Notes: generated by a model not told the origin, from the sequence alone. Shown: positions 47,585 to 59,927, counted from the stretch's first letter. The stretch is DNA of 64,000 nucleotides from Caprella mutica (GCA_947561585.1 CANNZV010000876.1:124001-188000), one strand, 5' to 3'. A program made the numbers and translations.

Positions 47585-47842
47585 ATTATACAAATATTTT
47601 TTTATATTTTAAATATTAATTGTGACGTTTTTCTTGCAACAAACCAACCAACAAACAAAGACACAAAATGTGAGGTATCGGGAAGATAAAATATTCAATT
47701 TCTCTTGGATCAAATATTATTTCACATTGATCAAATTCAATTGCATAAGGATCAAATTCAATTTCACATGGATCATATTCAAAAAATTCACTTGGATCAA
47801 ATATTATTTTATTTGGATCAACTAGAACTGTAAATGGTATAA
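47585..47842 (-). repeat. Right arm of the foldback element
   Basis: Complement of the left arm (39083-39246 joined to 46025-46112), including CAACAAACCAACCAACAAAC and six 21-bp units. Confidence 0.85.
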
Positions 47843-48009
47843 AACATATATTTATAAATCTTCAGATGTAGTATAAATTTAGCTCTAATAAATGCAATGG
47901 ACACTCCTAATTTAGACTTTAAATACCAACAATGTATAATATATCAAAAGGCTCACCTCTGGTTGGAGATATCACTGTCAAATCCCTGGACGGTGTTCTC
48001 CTTATTTGC

Positions 48010-48240
48010 TTCCAGGAATGAGTTCTGCCTTATATCTCCCTGGAGGGAGTTCTCTCTACTACTTCCCTGGAGGGAGCTCTTCCAGCTACTTCCTTCAGGC
48101 TCCCTGGAGGGAAATCTTTCAGCTACCTCTCTGGAGGGAGTTCTTCATGCTAACTCCCTTGAGGGAGTTATCTCTACTACTCCCCTTGAAGGAGCTTTCC
48201 CGACTACTTCCCTGGATGTAGTTCTCCCGGTCATAGAAAA
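48010..48240 (+). repeat. Degenerate array with CTCCCTGGAGGGAGTTCT units
   Basis: Six to seven imperfect units of about 33-36 bp, each with the near-palindrome TCCCTGGAGGGA. Confidence 0.8.
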
Positions 48241-49699
48241 CTAGGGTCAAGTAGGTAAATTTCGACACTTTAACCAACTGCAGCCTGTTATCTCAGAAAC
48301 ATTAATAATTATCTTTGCTTCAAGTCACTCGTCAAATAAATTGAACCTATCACAGATTGAGCTTATTATAATATTTAACAATTCAATATATAGCTAAAAT
48401 AATTTCAGAAAGATTTTGAGACTTTCTTAATATGGCCGCAATTAGAAATGAAAGGACCGAATTTACCTGTGTAGTACCCTACCTATAGCCTATAGGTAGA
48501 CTTAATACTAGTTTTAAAATATATAAATTATCAGAACACTTCACTAAAGATACTAGGATAAGTTCCGAAATATTGGACGGTTCCACATTTTCGGTCATCT
48601 AAGAAAAACTATTTAAAATAATTTATCAACTTTTATTTTAATTAGATATTAGGTAGCTACAGGGTACAGCAACATAAACGGGTATAGTACCTAGTAGATT
48701 ACACAAAAATATGACGTCACCACAACAACACATTCCTTGTTTCTGACGGAGTGGCTCATAATTCCTCGTATTTGCATGTTAATATCGAGAAGTTTAAAGT
48801 CATTTTATAAGGGTTTCGTGCAAAAGAAAAGCGAAAATGGCGATTGAACCTCAAAGTTGAATATTTAGATATATAATTCAGGTGTGTTTTTATTATTCAT
48901 TTCTTTAACTTATCTATAAAAAATAGAGTCTTGAAAATATGCTACATAGGAGCCTAAACTAGTGCTAGTTAACTGCTAAATTGTAGTTCCTATGAATAAC
49001 AAATAAGGAAAAGATAATGGAAATACAATTTAACCAATGCCTAGTTAGTAATTGATAAGAAAAAAATTAAATTTGAAAGTGACTAAGTTTAAGTAGGTTT
49101 TCCCATGTTTCAAAATGTGGTCAGAGTCGCCATTTCCAGTCACCCAGTGGTCAGGTCGAACTAGATTCGATCAGCTGATTTGTGTTACTGTATCCTGGGT
49201 AGCTATTTACTTTATTTCATACGTGACGAAAAATATGAAATCGCCTGATAATTTGGAACTTACCCTATCTGAGGACAGCGCAGTAACTGCTGCCTAGCCT
49301 ATGTAGAAGGTATTGACACAGAAAAAAAAACATCTAGGTAGGTATGATGCTAGATATAATAATCTAGGAAAATTTGTTTAGATATCAGTTTACGAACTGG
49401 AAGGCAGTAATCAAAATGCATTATTATGACAAGTTATATACCTTCTGATACGCCAGCCTATCAATCCCCAAAATTTTAGAATATTTAGGCAGATATATAT
49501 CTATGTATTAATGGAATTAATTAATAATCGATCGGCAGCGATAATACTATTTAGTGCATATAACGCAATTGTTTGCACTTGAACTGAAATGGTATTGAGG
49601 AGCGTTCACATTCAACAAGTAACAAACACACTTGAAACAAGATTTGAACTGTAAAGTGTCAACCGATTAATTGGCTTTGAGGAAAGCATAAGTTGCCAC
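48241..49699. other. Spacer with promoter-like motifs, no proven gene
   Basis: A TGACGTCA (CRE-like) site near 48713, ATTTGCAT near 48770 and GAAAATGGCGATTGAACC near 48834 together look like a promoter and first-exon region, but no downstream coding exon is found. A 60-codon ATG ORF at 49115-49297 has one hydrophobic stretch and no family resemblance. Confidence 0.3.
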
Positions 49700-50270
49700 A
49701 TACTTATTTGATTCAACTCACACCTAAACTTAAAAAAAGTAGCGACAACTCTCATAGTAAGTTAATTTATACACCTGATACACAGGATTAACAGTCTTTG
49801 TGGGTTACTTTAACAAACTATGTCATAATTGATTTAACTCACATCTAAACTTTAAAAAAAGTAGCGCCAACTCTCATAGTAAGTTATTTATACAGCAGAT
49901 GGCAGATGACTAACAGTCTTTGTGGCCTGTGGGTTACTTTTTATCACACTATGTCATAGTTGATTTAACTCACTCCTAAACTTACAAAAAGTAGCGGCAA
50001 CTCTCATGGTAAGTTAATTCATACACCAGATACATTGGATTAACAGTCTTTGTGAGTTACTTTAACACACTATGTCATAGTTGTTTAACATATGTTCAAA
50101 CTCCCAAAATGTAACTCTAACTCTCATAGAAAGTTGATTCAATCCATAAAGTGATTTGAATTAACTATGTTTGGTGACTCACCACGTCATATTTGTTTTG
50201 ACACACTTGAAAACATGAATATAGTCCAACTAACTCACGTAATAAATTGATTCAAAGCATAAATTTTTGA
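49700..50270 (+). repeat. Tandem repeat, about 125 bp, four degenerate copies
   Basis: GATTTAACTCACNCCTAAAC, AAAAAGTAGCGNCAACTCTC and AACAGTCTTTGTGNGTTACT recur at about 49710, 49832, 49971 and, more diverged, 50085. Confidence 0.85.
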
Positions 50271-50349
50271 CCCATTGAATATGTGTAAACTTTTTTCTCT
50301 GTGTACACAAAATAAATTTAATTAATATTCATAAAATATACAAATGTTA

Positions 50350-50620
50350 TTTTTAACAATTATTTGGCCCAGACTGCAATTCATTCTTCACTTTGGTGAA
50401 TGCAAGATGATGCTCCACCACTTGCAGGTCAAGAATTTCAAGGAAAATTTTCGAGGTCAAGCCATTAGCAGAAAAACGGAAAATCCCTGGCCAGCTAATA
50501 GTCCAGATCTCAACCATTTGGACTTTCAGATCTTGGCTGCTGCACAAACTAGTGTTTATAGGGATAACCAGATTCCTTTGAGTCTCTTATGCAATGTGTT
50601 TAAGACATAGTTTAGCTATG
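50350..50620 (+). pseudogene. mariner/IS630-type transposase C-terminal fragment
   Basis: The plus strand holds a damaged MQDDAPPL (second-Asp region, 50402-50425), then a frame with RGQAISRKTENPWPANSPDL and NHLDFQILAAAQTSVYRDNQ, the third-Asp region of mariner-type transposases. It resembles M1 at 7190-7400 closely, so it is the same family. No terminal repeats are placed. Confidence 0.75.
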
Positions 50621-50814
50621 TCTTGAACACTTCGTGTTACAACGAATAAAAGAGAATATTCTTGAGATTGTAAAATATTCCATATTGTTCGTATGTACAC
50701 TATCATATCCTGAATGTCATACGTGGTTTTACGACTGATTTGATTTTCGACCACTAAGCCGGTTATTTTCAGTCATTTTTAGAGAAAGGTCTTCATACAG
50801 CTCAAGTGCTCACT

Positions 50815-52000
50815 GCATGAGGTTAAAGGTCCCATCCAAGCAAATTTTGTTATTGCTTCAATTAATGAAGCAAATGTTCCCTATTATTTTCTGCAAACCC
50901 CCATGATATTTGATGTCTTATTTTTAATTTTATATGCTTTCAAAGATTTTCAAAACTCTACAATACCTATTTTATTTCCAACTTGCTGAATTTCAGTCAG
51001 AAGAAAAAGAATGCACACCATTTGTTTTGAATGTCAACTAGGGTATAGTAAATCCATTTGGTATTCGTGTAAAGGTATAAAATTGGATAAACTTATTATA
51101 GAAACGTTTATATACTTCAGGAAACAATTAATATCTTAAGCAAAAGCCAGAAGCGCATTTTTTGTTTATAAAATTCTAATTTAAAATCAAAACAAAAAGT
51201 GTAGGTACAATCTTTTTCTCCACTGTCAGGTTAGTGGTTGGTACAATTGTTGTACACAGAGTATTAAAAACCTTTGAAGCAAATAATAAAATATACACAG
51301 AATCGAATTATGCGCGGTTTGCAGAATAATGATCCTAGACCTCTGCAAGCTCCGCGAAAAAAAAGTTTATTGTACAATAAACTCTTTTTTTTCGCGGAGC
51401 CTGGTCATCTCCAGGCTCCGGGAAAAAATGAGTTTATAACATAATATTATAGAACTACGGTCTACGATCATTATTCTGCAAATGGCATACAAATCGGTTC
51501 AGTATATATTTTATAATTTGTTTTTAAAGTTTTTTGATACTTTGTTAACAACAACTGAGCGAATCACTAATCTGATGCTCAAGAAGAAGATTGTACACTC
51601 TTTGTTTTGATTACAAATTTGAATTTTATAAACAAAACATGCGTTTCCGGCCTTTATTTCAGATATTAATTGTTTCTGAAAGTATATAAGCGTTTTTATT
51701 ATAAGTTCATTCAATTTTATACCTTTACACGAATATTAAATGGATTTATTAAACCTAATACCCAGTTGGCAATCAAAACAAATGGTGTACATTCTTTTTC
51801 TTCAGCCTGAAAATTTCTTAAATTAGTAAGTCAGAAGTTAAATAGGTTTCGTAGAGTTTAGATTATAAAAATCTTTAAAAGCGTATAAAATTAAAAATAT
51901 GCTACCAAATTCGATGCGGTTTGCAGCAAAATAATAAATAACATTAGCCTCGTTGAATAAGGCAATAAAAATATTTGCTTGGAGGGGACCTTTAAATACG
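50815..52000. repeat. 1.2-kb palindrome, arms about 590 bp
   Basis: 50815-51370 and 51420-52000 are inverted copies (for example AAAGGTCCC/GGGACCTTT at the outer ends, ATGGTGTAC/GCACACCAT, and GCAGAATAATGATC/GATCATTATTCTGC). The centre near 51407 is GGAGCCTGG-TCATCT-CCAGGCTCC. A second perfect hairpin, GAGTTTATTGTACAATAAAC-like with A/T tracts, sits at about 51350-51398. A single arm of the inner part exists at 13812-14112. Confidence 0.85.
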
Positions 52001-53324
52001 TAGTTAAATAAAAGCGAAGACTTTGGTATAAAAATGGCGATTGGTAAAACAGATATTACAACATTGTTACAGTAAAGCAAGCTCTAAAGTTAAAGAAAAC
52101 ATGAACCGCGCTAACCTGAAAATGCGCTTTTAAGTTCTTTATACTTGTTCAGTTAGAAAGGAGTATTACTTTCTATTAGAATAACATTAAATTATTCATT
52201 TCAGTTAGAATAAGTTAGGGATGGGACTTAATATCGGTACTCGGTATCGAAAGTACGAGTAGTTTTTCAAGTAGCCCTATTGGCAAAATAGTGCCGATAC
52301 TACTATTATTAAGAAAAAATATAATATAATTTATTATCTATTATTTATCTTTACGCGGACTAATTCCGCAAAATCAGAGGCAGAGATACAACCAGTTTTT
52401 TCATAGTATCCATTTTAATCCTCGTAAAATTTATTGACAAATAACGGTACACGGAAAACTGCCAGTCACTTTCTGTCAATTAGATAATCGCAGTCAATAA
52501 TAAATTATGATGATAATAATATCGAGAGTTATTTGCAACTTAATTGTTATGGTAGCATTAGGCACGAAGGTAGGCTAATAATTACTTAGGGAGCTTTTGT
52601 TTCTTTTATAAAGATAATGTAATTATTTATGGAAAACAATTACAATCCCTCTTTTGCTGTATCACCAATTGTTGTGATCACCTCTGTGTCACAACGTAAG
52701 CTACCTATTTTAATTGATTAATCAAGATTCAATAATGACTAATTATTTACTTCTCCACTTTTCCAAATTTCTGTTATATGACTTCCATTAATTAAACTAT
52801 TTTTCAATTATATATTTTCTCTCAATTCAATGCCTACATATGTTGGAGATGGATACAAGCAATGGACTAATTATAAATTTATTCATTACTGCTTATTATT
52901 AATTGACATTGTTAGTAAGATAATTCTAAAATGAATTTATGAACTGAAAAAGGGTTTTACCGTAACAATTACAAACCTTAATACTAAACTAAGAATCCAG
53001 CTTCTAAAGTAAATAAATGACAAGGGCTGTTAAGACCTATTTAATTACATAGAACCTATAACTCTCTGCTCAATTATTATCACGCTGGTTATTTATTCAA
53101 CTTCTGATTGCCGTCCGATGGATGTGTGATTAATACCCCCGCATGGCTTCAATATTACGTGATCTATAATTTATCACTGCTATTTCACTTCACCAATAAT
53201 CTTCTCAGATTAAAGAATAGGAAAAGGCATGTCTGATTGTCCCGAGAGCCAAGGGTATTAATGAGGGTAGTGGGAAAGTTGTCATCAAGTTGTATAAAGA
53301 TCTTTCCAACACTACTTCTACCAT
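52001..53324. other. Spacer with one dispersed-repeat fragment
   Basis: ACGGTACACGGAAAACTGCCAGTCACTTTC at about 52446 matches the termini of the element at 57366-61880. No gene is seen. Confidence 0.45.
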
Positions 53325-53470
53325 GTCCAGGATGGCTCAGTGGTAGCGTCGCCGACTTCAATAGTACATCACACTACAGTCCTTAGATCGATTCCCGAGA
53401 TCACCACTACATTTCTTTCTCCATTTCTTCCCATTTAATTTGTATATAACAATATGTAATATTAAAATAA
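53325..53470 (+). ncRNA. tRNA-like SINE or tRNA pseudogene
   Basis: GATGGCTCAGTGGTAGCGTC (A-box-like) and GATCGATTCCCGAG (B-box-like) lie about 55 bases apart, as in tRNA-derived SINE heads, followed by an AT-rich tail. A full cloverleaf could not be drawn. The middle is unusually long for a standard tRNA without an intron. Confidence 0.45.
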
Positions 53471-53609
53471 TTGATTTACAGCCAAATGTACATATACACT
53501 ATATGCAATATAGTAAGAAATTGCAATAATGATTAGTATAATCTTTTTTATTTCTTATACATATTTATATACCCCAATTAACCAAAGTAGTTTCAGCAGA
53601 AGGGAGATA

Positions 53610-53985
53610 TGTCCCCCTTCCAGAGGGGGACATCCACACTTTGTTCCACGTCTTGTAAAGGGGGACATCCGCACTCTGTCCCACGTCTTGCAGAGGGGGA
53701 CATCCGCACTCTGTCCCACGTCTTGCAGAGGGGGACATCCGCACTCTGTCCCACGTCTTGCAGAGGGGGACATCCGCACTCTGTCCCACGTCTTGCAGAG
53801 GGGGACATCTACACTCTGTCCCACGTCTTGCAGAGGGGGACATCCGCACTCTGTCCCACGTCTTGCAGAGGGGGACATCCGCACTCTGTCCCACGTCTTG
53901 CAGAGGGGGACATCTACACTCTGTCCCACGTCTTGCAGAGGGGGACATCTACATTCTGTCCCACGTCTTGAATCCCTCTATAGCG
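53610..53985 (+). repeat. 36-bp tandem array
   Basis: About 10 copies of GACATCCGCACTCTGTCCCA plus CGTCTTGCAGAGGGGG. The divisible-by-three period keeps several frames open. Partial copies and GACGTCTT/AAGACGTC inverted motifs continue to 54175. Confidence 0.95.
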
Positions 53986-54179
53986 AGGGACATCCGAACT
54001 CTGTCCCACGTCTTTAAAACGTTGGACATGTGGATGTCACCCTCTGTCAGAGAGGAACAAGACGTGGGATCAGACGTCTTGCAGAGGGGGACCCCTGTGC
54101 AAATGAAGAGGGCAAGACGTCTTTTATCCCTCTATAGCGAGGGGTATCAGACGTCTTAAGACGTGGGACAAACAGCTTT

Positions 54180-54949
54180 TGGTTAGCTGGGTTAGTTTAG
54201 TTACCAAACGGTAACTAAAGCGAATAAAAGTAACAAGAAATTTATAATTGTCACTCCTCGATTATATGTCTCATTTTCAAGGAGTTATAGAAATAAAATT
54301 TGTTTTAGGGTTATTTATTAACTTATTAGAGTACTACACATATAAGCATATTAATAATAATATATTGTCTTTCATTGTTTGTGACTGTGATGAAAAAGTT
54401 TAAAGTCGTGCATTTATTAAATGTTTTAAAATCCATCCATAGCTTAACTCTCACTCAGTATAGGTGAGTAATTTATAGATACTTAGATTTCTATAATTAT
54501 TGTGCTACATTTAACAAACCGCAATTTTATGCTCTATGAAATGTTTTTGGAAGAAGAGTACTAATTTTCAAGTTATTGGTTGGTTCTACATTTTCGAACA
54601 CGTCAGAAAAGAAAATACTATTTAACTTCTATTCTAATTGGTATAATGGATACCAATCGAAATAAAAGTTAAATAGTGATTATTAAATAAAGATTTTCAT
54701 GTGTTCGAAAATATAGAACCGTGCAGTAACACGGAACTTACCGTTAAATGGGACATGTTGAATTTCTGAACCAATTACTTCTAAATAACCTCATCTGGAT
54801 TATAATTTTGATGTTTTTTAGTTACCGTGAAATAATCACAGAAAATTGTCTCCGTTTTCTATGTCTACGAACGGTTCTTATTTCGAATCATGACTCGAAA
54901 TAAGGACCACTTTTACTAAAGTGAGTTGTACTTAAGGTGAGGCCTGCCT
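54180..54949. other. Spacer with one hairpin element
   Basis: A 139-bp hairpin lies at 54582-54720. Otherwise AT-rich with no gene. Confidence 0.45.
54582..54720. mobile_element. Hairpin MITE centred on ATTGGTATAATGGATACCAAT
   Basis: GGTTCTACATTTTCGAACAC at 54582 pairs with GTGTTCGAAAATATAGAACC ending at 54720. The centre is a 21-base near-palindrome. A related single arm occurs near 48580-48650. Confidence 0.7.
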
Positions 54950-55190
54950 GTATAAGAAACTTCTCTCAGTTGCATTGTGTACGAATTAGCAGATGTGTTA
55001 TGTAAAGAAAAGTATAGACTGGTGGCACTATCTATAGGAGGGTCCCGACACTAAATCATTTTTATGAAATATGATATGTATCGCTTATTATGTTTAATTC
55101 AACCTTAAAATTCTACAAGAACTCTTTATTCCTACAAAGTTCAACAATAATATCATAAAAAATGACTGAACTGCCCCTTTAAATGGCTCT
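54950..55190 (-). repeat. 3' flank of zinc-finger copy 3
   Basis: The minus strand matches 32965-33210 (GGGGCAGTTCAGTCATTTTT, GTCGGGACCCTCCTATAGAT). This links copy 3 with the pseudogene copy 4. Confidence 0.85.
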
Positions 55191-55192
55191 AA

Positions 55193-56530
55193 TCAAGGGT
55201 GATTTTTTTGATGTCTACTGCGAAGAGATGAACTAGAAAATTTCCTATCACAATATTTGCATTTGAATGGCTTCTCACCAGTGTGAATTCTTTGATGCGT
55301 ATTGAGATCAGATGAATTAGAGAATGCTTTATCACAGCTATTGCATCTGAATGGCTTCTCACCAGTGTGAATTTTATGATGTCTACTGAGAACAGATGAC
55401 CGAGAGAATGCTTTATCACAGTAATAGCATTTGAACGGCTTCTCACCAGTGTGAATTCTTTGATGACTATCGAGAGCAGATGACTCATAGAATGTCTTAT
55501 CACAATAACTGCATTTGAATGACTTCTCATCAGTGTGAATTCTTTGATGACTATTGAGATCAGATGAAGTAGAGAATGCCTTATCACAATAATTGCATTT
55601 GAATGGCTTCTCACCAGTGTGAATTCTTTGATGACTATTGAGAGTAGATGACTGAGAAAATGCCTTATCACAGTAATTGCATTTGAATGGTTTCTCACCA
55701 GTGTGAATTCTTCGATGACAATTGAGATTAGATGACTCAGAGAATGCCATATCACAAAAATTGCATTTGAATGGCTTTTCACCACTATGAATTCTTTGAT
55801 GATTATTGAGAGCAGATGAAGTAGAGAATGCCTTATCACAGAAATTGCATTTGAATGGCTTCTCACCAGTGTGAATTCTTTGATGACTATTGAGATGAGA
55901 TAACTGAGAGAATGCTCTATCACAGCTATTGCATTTGAATGGTTTCTCACCTGTGTGAATTCTTTGATGACTATTGAGATGAGATGAATTAGAGAATGCC
56001 TTTTCACAATAACTGCATTTGAATGGCTTCTCACCAGTGTGAATTCTTTGATGTCTATTGCGATGAGATGACTGAGTGAAAGCCTTATTACAATAATTGC
56101 ATTTAAATGGCTTTTCACACTTTTCATGGGTAACTTTCTTCTCAGGACTATTAGCACAGCCAAAATTTTCATTAGAAAATGATCCATAACCTTCTTTATT
56201 TGATAAATATTTATCATTCAATTTTCCTTCGAGTGTTTGATACTTCTCAGAATTAGGTACACTTCTGTTCTCATAATCAATATTTTCATCTTTGATAGTT
56301 ATATCAACATCAGAAATTTCATTCTTAACATCATTATAGAATTTATTATGAGTATTTAGCTCCTCTTGGTCTACTCCCTTTACTAGAGGGTCAACATCCA
56401 CAGCTTGACAAGAGAGATCTGCAACATCTGGCTTGATGTCTTCCTCTTCCACCAAGTAGATCACATTGGATGAGTCAGCAATAATTCCCTCTCCATCTGG
56501 TATTGCAGGACCTTCACCTACAGACTCCAT
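55193..56530 (-). CDS. C2H2 zinc-finger protein, 11 fingers (copy 3)
   Basis: 445 residues. The ATG at 56530 follows the same TTGTTTCAG acceptor as the other copies. The acidic N-terminal region (about 142 residues) is conserved ([20 protein letters not shown]), with differences clustered around residues 40-130. Eleven C2H2 fingers follow. Linkers are TGEKPF except SGEKPF after finger 4 and TDEKSF after finger 7. The last finger ends RHQKNHP before the stop. Finger helices differ largely from copies 1 and 2, which suggests divergent DNA targets. All zinc ligands are present, so the protein looks functional. Its 5' flank is split by the 4.5-kb element at 57366-61880. Confidence 0.87.
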   Translation of the reverse strand: MESVGEGPAIPDGEGIIADSSNVIYLVEEEDIKPDVADLSCQAVDVDPLVKGVDQEELNTHNKFYNDVKNEISDVDITIKDENIDYENRSVPNSEKYQTLEGKLNDKYLSNKEGYGSFSNENFGCANSPEKKVTHEKCEKPFKCNYCNKAFTQSSHRNRHQRIHTGEKPFKCSYCEKAFSNSSHLNSHQRIHTGEKPFKCNSCDRAFSQLSHLNSHQRIHTGEKPFKCNFCDKAFSTSSALNNHQRIHSGEKPFKCNFCDMAFSESSNLNCHRRIHTGEKPFKCNYCDKAFSQSSTLNSHQRIHTGEKPFKCNYCDKAFSTSSDLNSHQRIHTDEKSFKCSYCDKTFYESSALDSHQRIHTGEKPFKCYYCDKAFSRSSVLSRHHKIHTGEKPFRCNSCDKAFSNSSDLNTHQRIHTGEKPFKCKYCDRKFSSSSLRSRHQKNHP

Positions 56531-56945
56531 CTGAAACAATTGATTTATTAGATATTTAACTTAATTTAGTATGTCAATAAGGGTCATCAGTTTTAGTATG
56601 TCAATAAGGGTCATCAGTTTTAAAAAACTACTGGTGGTTCTACGACAGACGATAGAAAATTTTTTCACTAATCGTGGTAGTTCCTTATTCAGAATTCTAG
56701 ATTTACCATAGAGGAAGAATAATAACAAAATACCTTGAAGGAGTAGTTAGATATTAAAGTTCCCTCACAAACAAAGTCACTTACCAACATATAGTGTCGA
56801 TGTTAATACAAAAGATGAAAATATCAATGAATACAACACTAAGGAATATAGAAGAAAATAAGTAGCTAAACGAAAAGAATCCAATGAATCCAATGATTTT
56901 ACTTTAATAAAATAACATCTAAGAATTCTTAAAAGAATATATTTC
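56531..56945 (-). repeat. 5' flank of zinc-finger copy 3, proximal part
   Basis: Inverted match to 4248-3890 and 23163-22790. A recent tandem duplication of about 27 bp (TAGTATGTCAATAAGGGTCA, twice) lies at 56567-56620. Confidence 0.8.
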
Positions 56946-57899
56946 TACATGTAATCAGAACGAATAAACTAGCTAGATATAACAATATAGTGAGTGGCAA
57001 TAAGTTAAATATATTTATTAAAGGTTCCCTCCAATCTATTTTTCTTATTTCTCTATTCATTAGAACTAAGGTTACGGATTATAAAACTGCAATCCATTTC
57101 AAATTTGGTTCAATAGTTGAACTATAATATGAAATTTAAGATTTGTTTCCAATCTTTCTACTACCCCTCTGAATTTCAAGAAAAAGATAGAGCCCGCATG
57201 ATCAATAGGCTAACTAGATCCGACAAATTCTTAACAATAACAATGCTGATTCCAAGATAAATGGATCCATATAAAGAATCCAAGTACCAAATTAAGTATT
57301 TCTTTCAAATAGTTTTCATATTTCATAACATTTTTCCTAACTAGATTTTCCTTAAAACCCTGTATATGAATAGGTATGTACTATGTGGTCCGGAAAACTG
57401 CCGAAGCGGAAAACTGCCAGGGGGAAAACTGCCAGTCACTTATTGGCAATACATGTATATTTTTTGACTATCTTAAATATTCTTTAGTTATAAACACATT
57501 TTAATTTATAAAAAACAGCGTTAGTCCTTCTTTAAGAGGTTAAGGAGACATTAATTTTTACAGTAATAACTACATAGATATTGGAATACAATAAATTAAG
57601 TGAATGTTAAATCAAATAGTTATTACATTCACATTTTTATTCTCCATGTAATTAACACAACCCATTCATTTAACAATTTTCATTTATATGTAAAAAGTAT
57701 TATTAATTAATATGCAATTAATTCGATCGAGTGAAATTGTCAGAGAATTGGGCAAGTAATAGCAGTTTAATAATCATTGATGTTGGGTCGCAAATTTTAA
57801 ATATTTCACGAACATCGATCAAAGTTTTTTTATTGTGAGTACAAGTGAATATTAAGCTTCCCTTCAAACAATTCCATGTGTATACCATGTGGCACTTAC

Positions 57900-58260
57900 A
57901 CATTTAAATCATGTGTATACCATGCATATTTTTGGAAATGGATACCATATTTATTACATGTTGTTTTATGTGGTAATATGGTAAATTATACGTGTTTACC
58001 ATATGTTATAAGTATGGTAATTTACATGTGCATCTGATGTGGTGTATACAATCTCTATTTGATATGTTTTTTTTTATGATATGGTTTTAAAATGGCAGAA
58101 CCACATGTTAATTATGTGTTTTTATGATGGTTAGATTGGTTCAATGTGGATAACACATATTCTTACTCCATTGCCACATTAAAACCATTAAACCACATGG
58201 TAAATATGTGTATGCAATAGGGAATGGTTTGCATGGTTGAACACTTGTTCAATCATCAAA
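57900..58260. repeat. Region of ACCACATGGTAAA / CCATGTGG motifs
   Basis: Repeated CCATGTG, CACATGGTAAATATGTGT and TATGGTAA motifs on both strands. Probably a degenerate foldback repeat. Confidence 0.4.
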
Positions 58261-58734
58261 TTATAAACACAAAATGAATTATTAGACACTAAACCTGTTA
58301 TCAACTGATAATGTAAAGATGCGTTGTGTAAACTGTATACTTGTAGTTATAAAATCTTCAGACCGGTTTGTTATTTGAAGTTAATTATTTTGTGAGTTTG
58401 AAATAAAACAGTGTCATTGTATATTTCCCTTCTGCTCAAATGTTTGTGGTTTTAGAATGATTGTTTGACAGCAATATTTATTGCTTTAAGAGAGTGAATA
58501 AGACTCTCAAACTCTGTTACATGTAATGCATTTGGTGAGGGTAATTAACCACCTACTGTTTTCTCTAGACTAGAGGTTTCTGTGGTTTTCTTTATAGAAA
58601 TGACAAGCTCTTGAGGTTTCATGTATCCTAACAGATTTCAAGTTTAATGTTACTTTTCTGTGAGAAAGTAATTAGTTGAGTCGGAAATATAGGAGGAGTT
58701 ATTTTTGAATTGATCAGTTTCTATTAGTTGAGGG

Positions 58735-59480
58735 TAGAATTAGGGACAGCCTACAGGAGGGTTGAGAACCAATAGGAATTGGAGAAGTGAGATCAGCGGC
58801 ATCTTACGTTTGGATTTGGGTGGAGTTTTAGATGAATCTGGGGAAAATATAAGCGGTGGATTGAGTTTATGAAGGAGTCCTACTCTGTCTGTCGTCACTC
58901 TCTGCTTACAAGAGTGTCTTAAGCAGTTTACTGGTCTGGGTAAGACCCCGGCGGCGGGGTGAAGTCTTCTCTCACCCCAGCCTTAGGTGACCATCGCAGG
59001 ACTTAGTCGATGAAGATCTCCGCCCGTCATAGTGGTGGAGATAGGATCCTTAGCAAGTGGCTGAATCTTGCAATTTAATGGATCCAGGCAGCAAAGGTTG
59101 TATTCTTTACGGAAGAGTCGAAGCCAAATGAGACAGGATGTGGGAACCAAGAACTGAAGTCTATTGCAGAATAACTTCTGATGTTGCAGAAAGAACAACT
59201 TCTCATGTTGCAGAGCAGACATTCAATAAGCAGTAGGAGTCTGAAGCCAGAGTCACCATCATCGTACCGAGATTTGCACGAGTTGTCGTCCACGTCAATT
59301 AACAAAGTTCCAGTGAAGGACTTCAGCCGTTCCCAATACACTAGTACAGTGGTTCCGAAGAGTTTCCAGCCGCGTCAACTCCATTAGAAATTCAGTAACC
59401 CCATCCGTATTTCCTCAGTGATAGTGTCAGTGTTTATTTGTGAAAAGTATACTATCAACCTCCAAAGCTTGACCCATGTT
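58735..59480 (+). other. GC-richer, promoter- or LTR-like stretch
   Basis: AAAATATAAGCGGTGG (TATA-like), then TCCTACTCTGTCTGTCGTCA and a CCCCGGCGGCGGGG palindrome at 58947-58960. Short ORFs only. Could be a solo LTR of an unrecognised retroelement. No matching second LTR is in the window. Confidence 0.3.
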
Positions 59481-59927
59481 GTAAGTTAAACTCCTCCATA
59501 GGTAGATATTTGATTAATTGAATTAAATGTACGATGTATATGTAGGATTTACTATTTCTCGAACCTTTTGTCTGATCGATCACTTAATTAGAGTACACCT
59601 AATTTAAACTATGACTGTGTTTCATCTAACCTTGTTATTTTGGTACGATATTTGATTTGATGCTATTTAATGAAGTGAAGATGATTATTATTGACAAGTA
59701 ACGTAAACAGTAAATTAAACAAATTCATTATTCTTTCTAGGGAGAATCTTAACCCACGTAAATAAATGCCCGCTCGGCACTAATTAATAACCACGCTACC
59801 ATGTGAATGAAAAAACTTAAATACTGAAAATATTGAATATGAATATTGAAATAAAGAAATGCCTGCCCGGCAGAAATAAGAACCCCCCCCCCTCAGGACC
59901 CCGAATATACAAAACAATGAAATTGTA

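Larger units (their letters stand above)
39083..47842. mobile_element. Foldback element with 20-bp array, split by a pogo-like transposon
   Basis: The outer arms are inverted copies: ACCATTTACAGTTCTAC at 39083 and GTAGAACTGTAAATGGT-like sequence ending near 47840, with six 21-bp units on each side. The left arm continues after the inserted pogo element at 46025 (CCTACCTCACTTGTGTCTTTGTTTGTTGG, to about 46112) and mirrors 47668-47588. Removing 39247-46024 restores a continuous arm of about 250 bp, which proves the insertion order. The centre is the 20-bp array. Without the insert the element is about 2 kb and noncoding. Confidence 0.8.

Noticed and set aside
48830..49297. A host gene starting at the ATGGCGATT near 48835 or the ORF at 49115
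   Set aside because: The first ORF stops after seven codons and the second has no homology or splice-linked continuation. Only promoter-like motifs support it.
53529..54159. Repetitive ORFs on both strands over the 36-bp array
   Set aside because: The array period is a multiple of three and stop-free in both strands. There is no start context or domain.
58735..59480. Solo LTR or snRNA-like gene
   Set aside because: The TATA-like motif and the CCCCGGCGGCGGGG hairpin are suggestive, but no LTR partner, target duplication or known RNA motif could be found.
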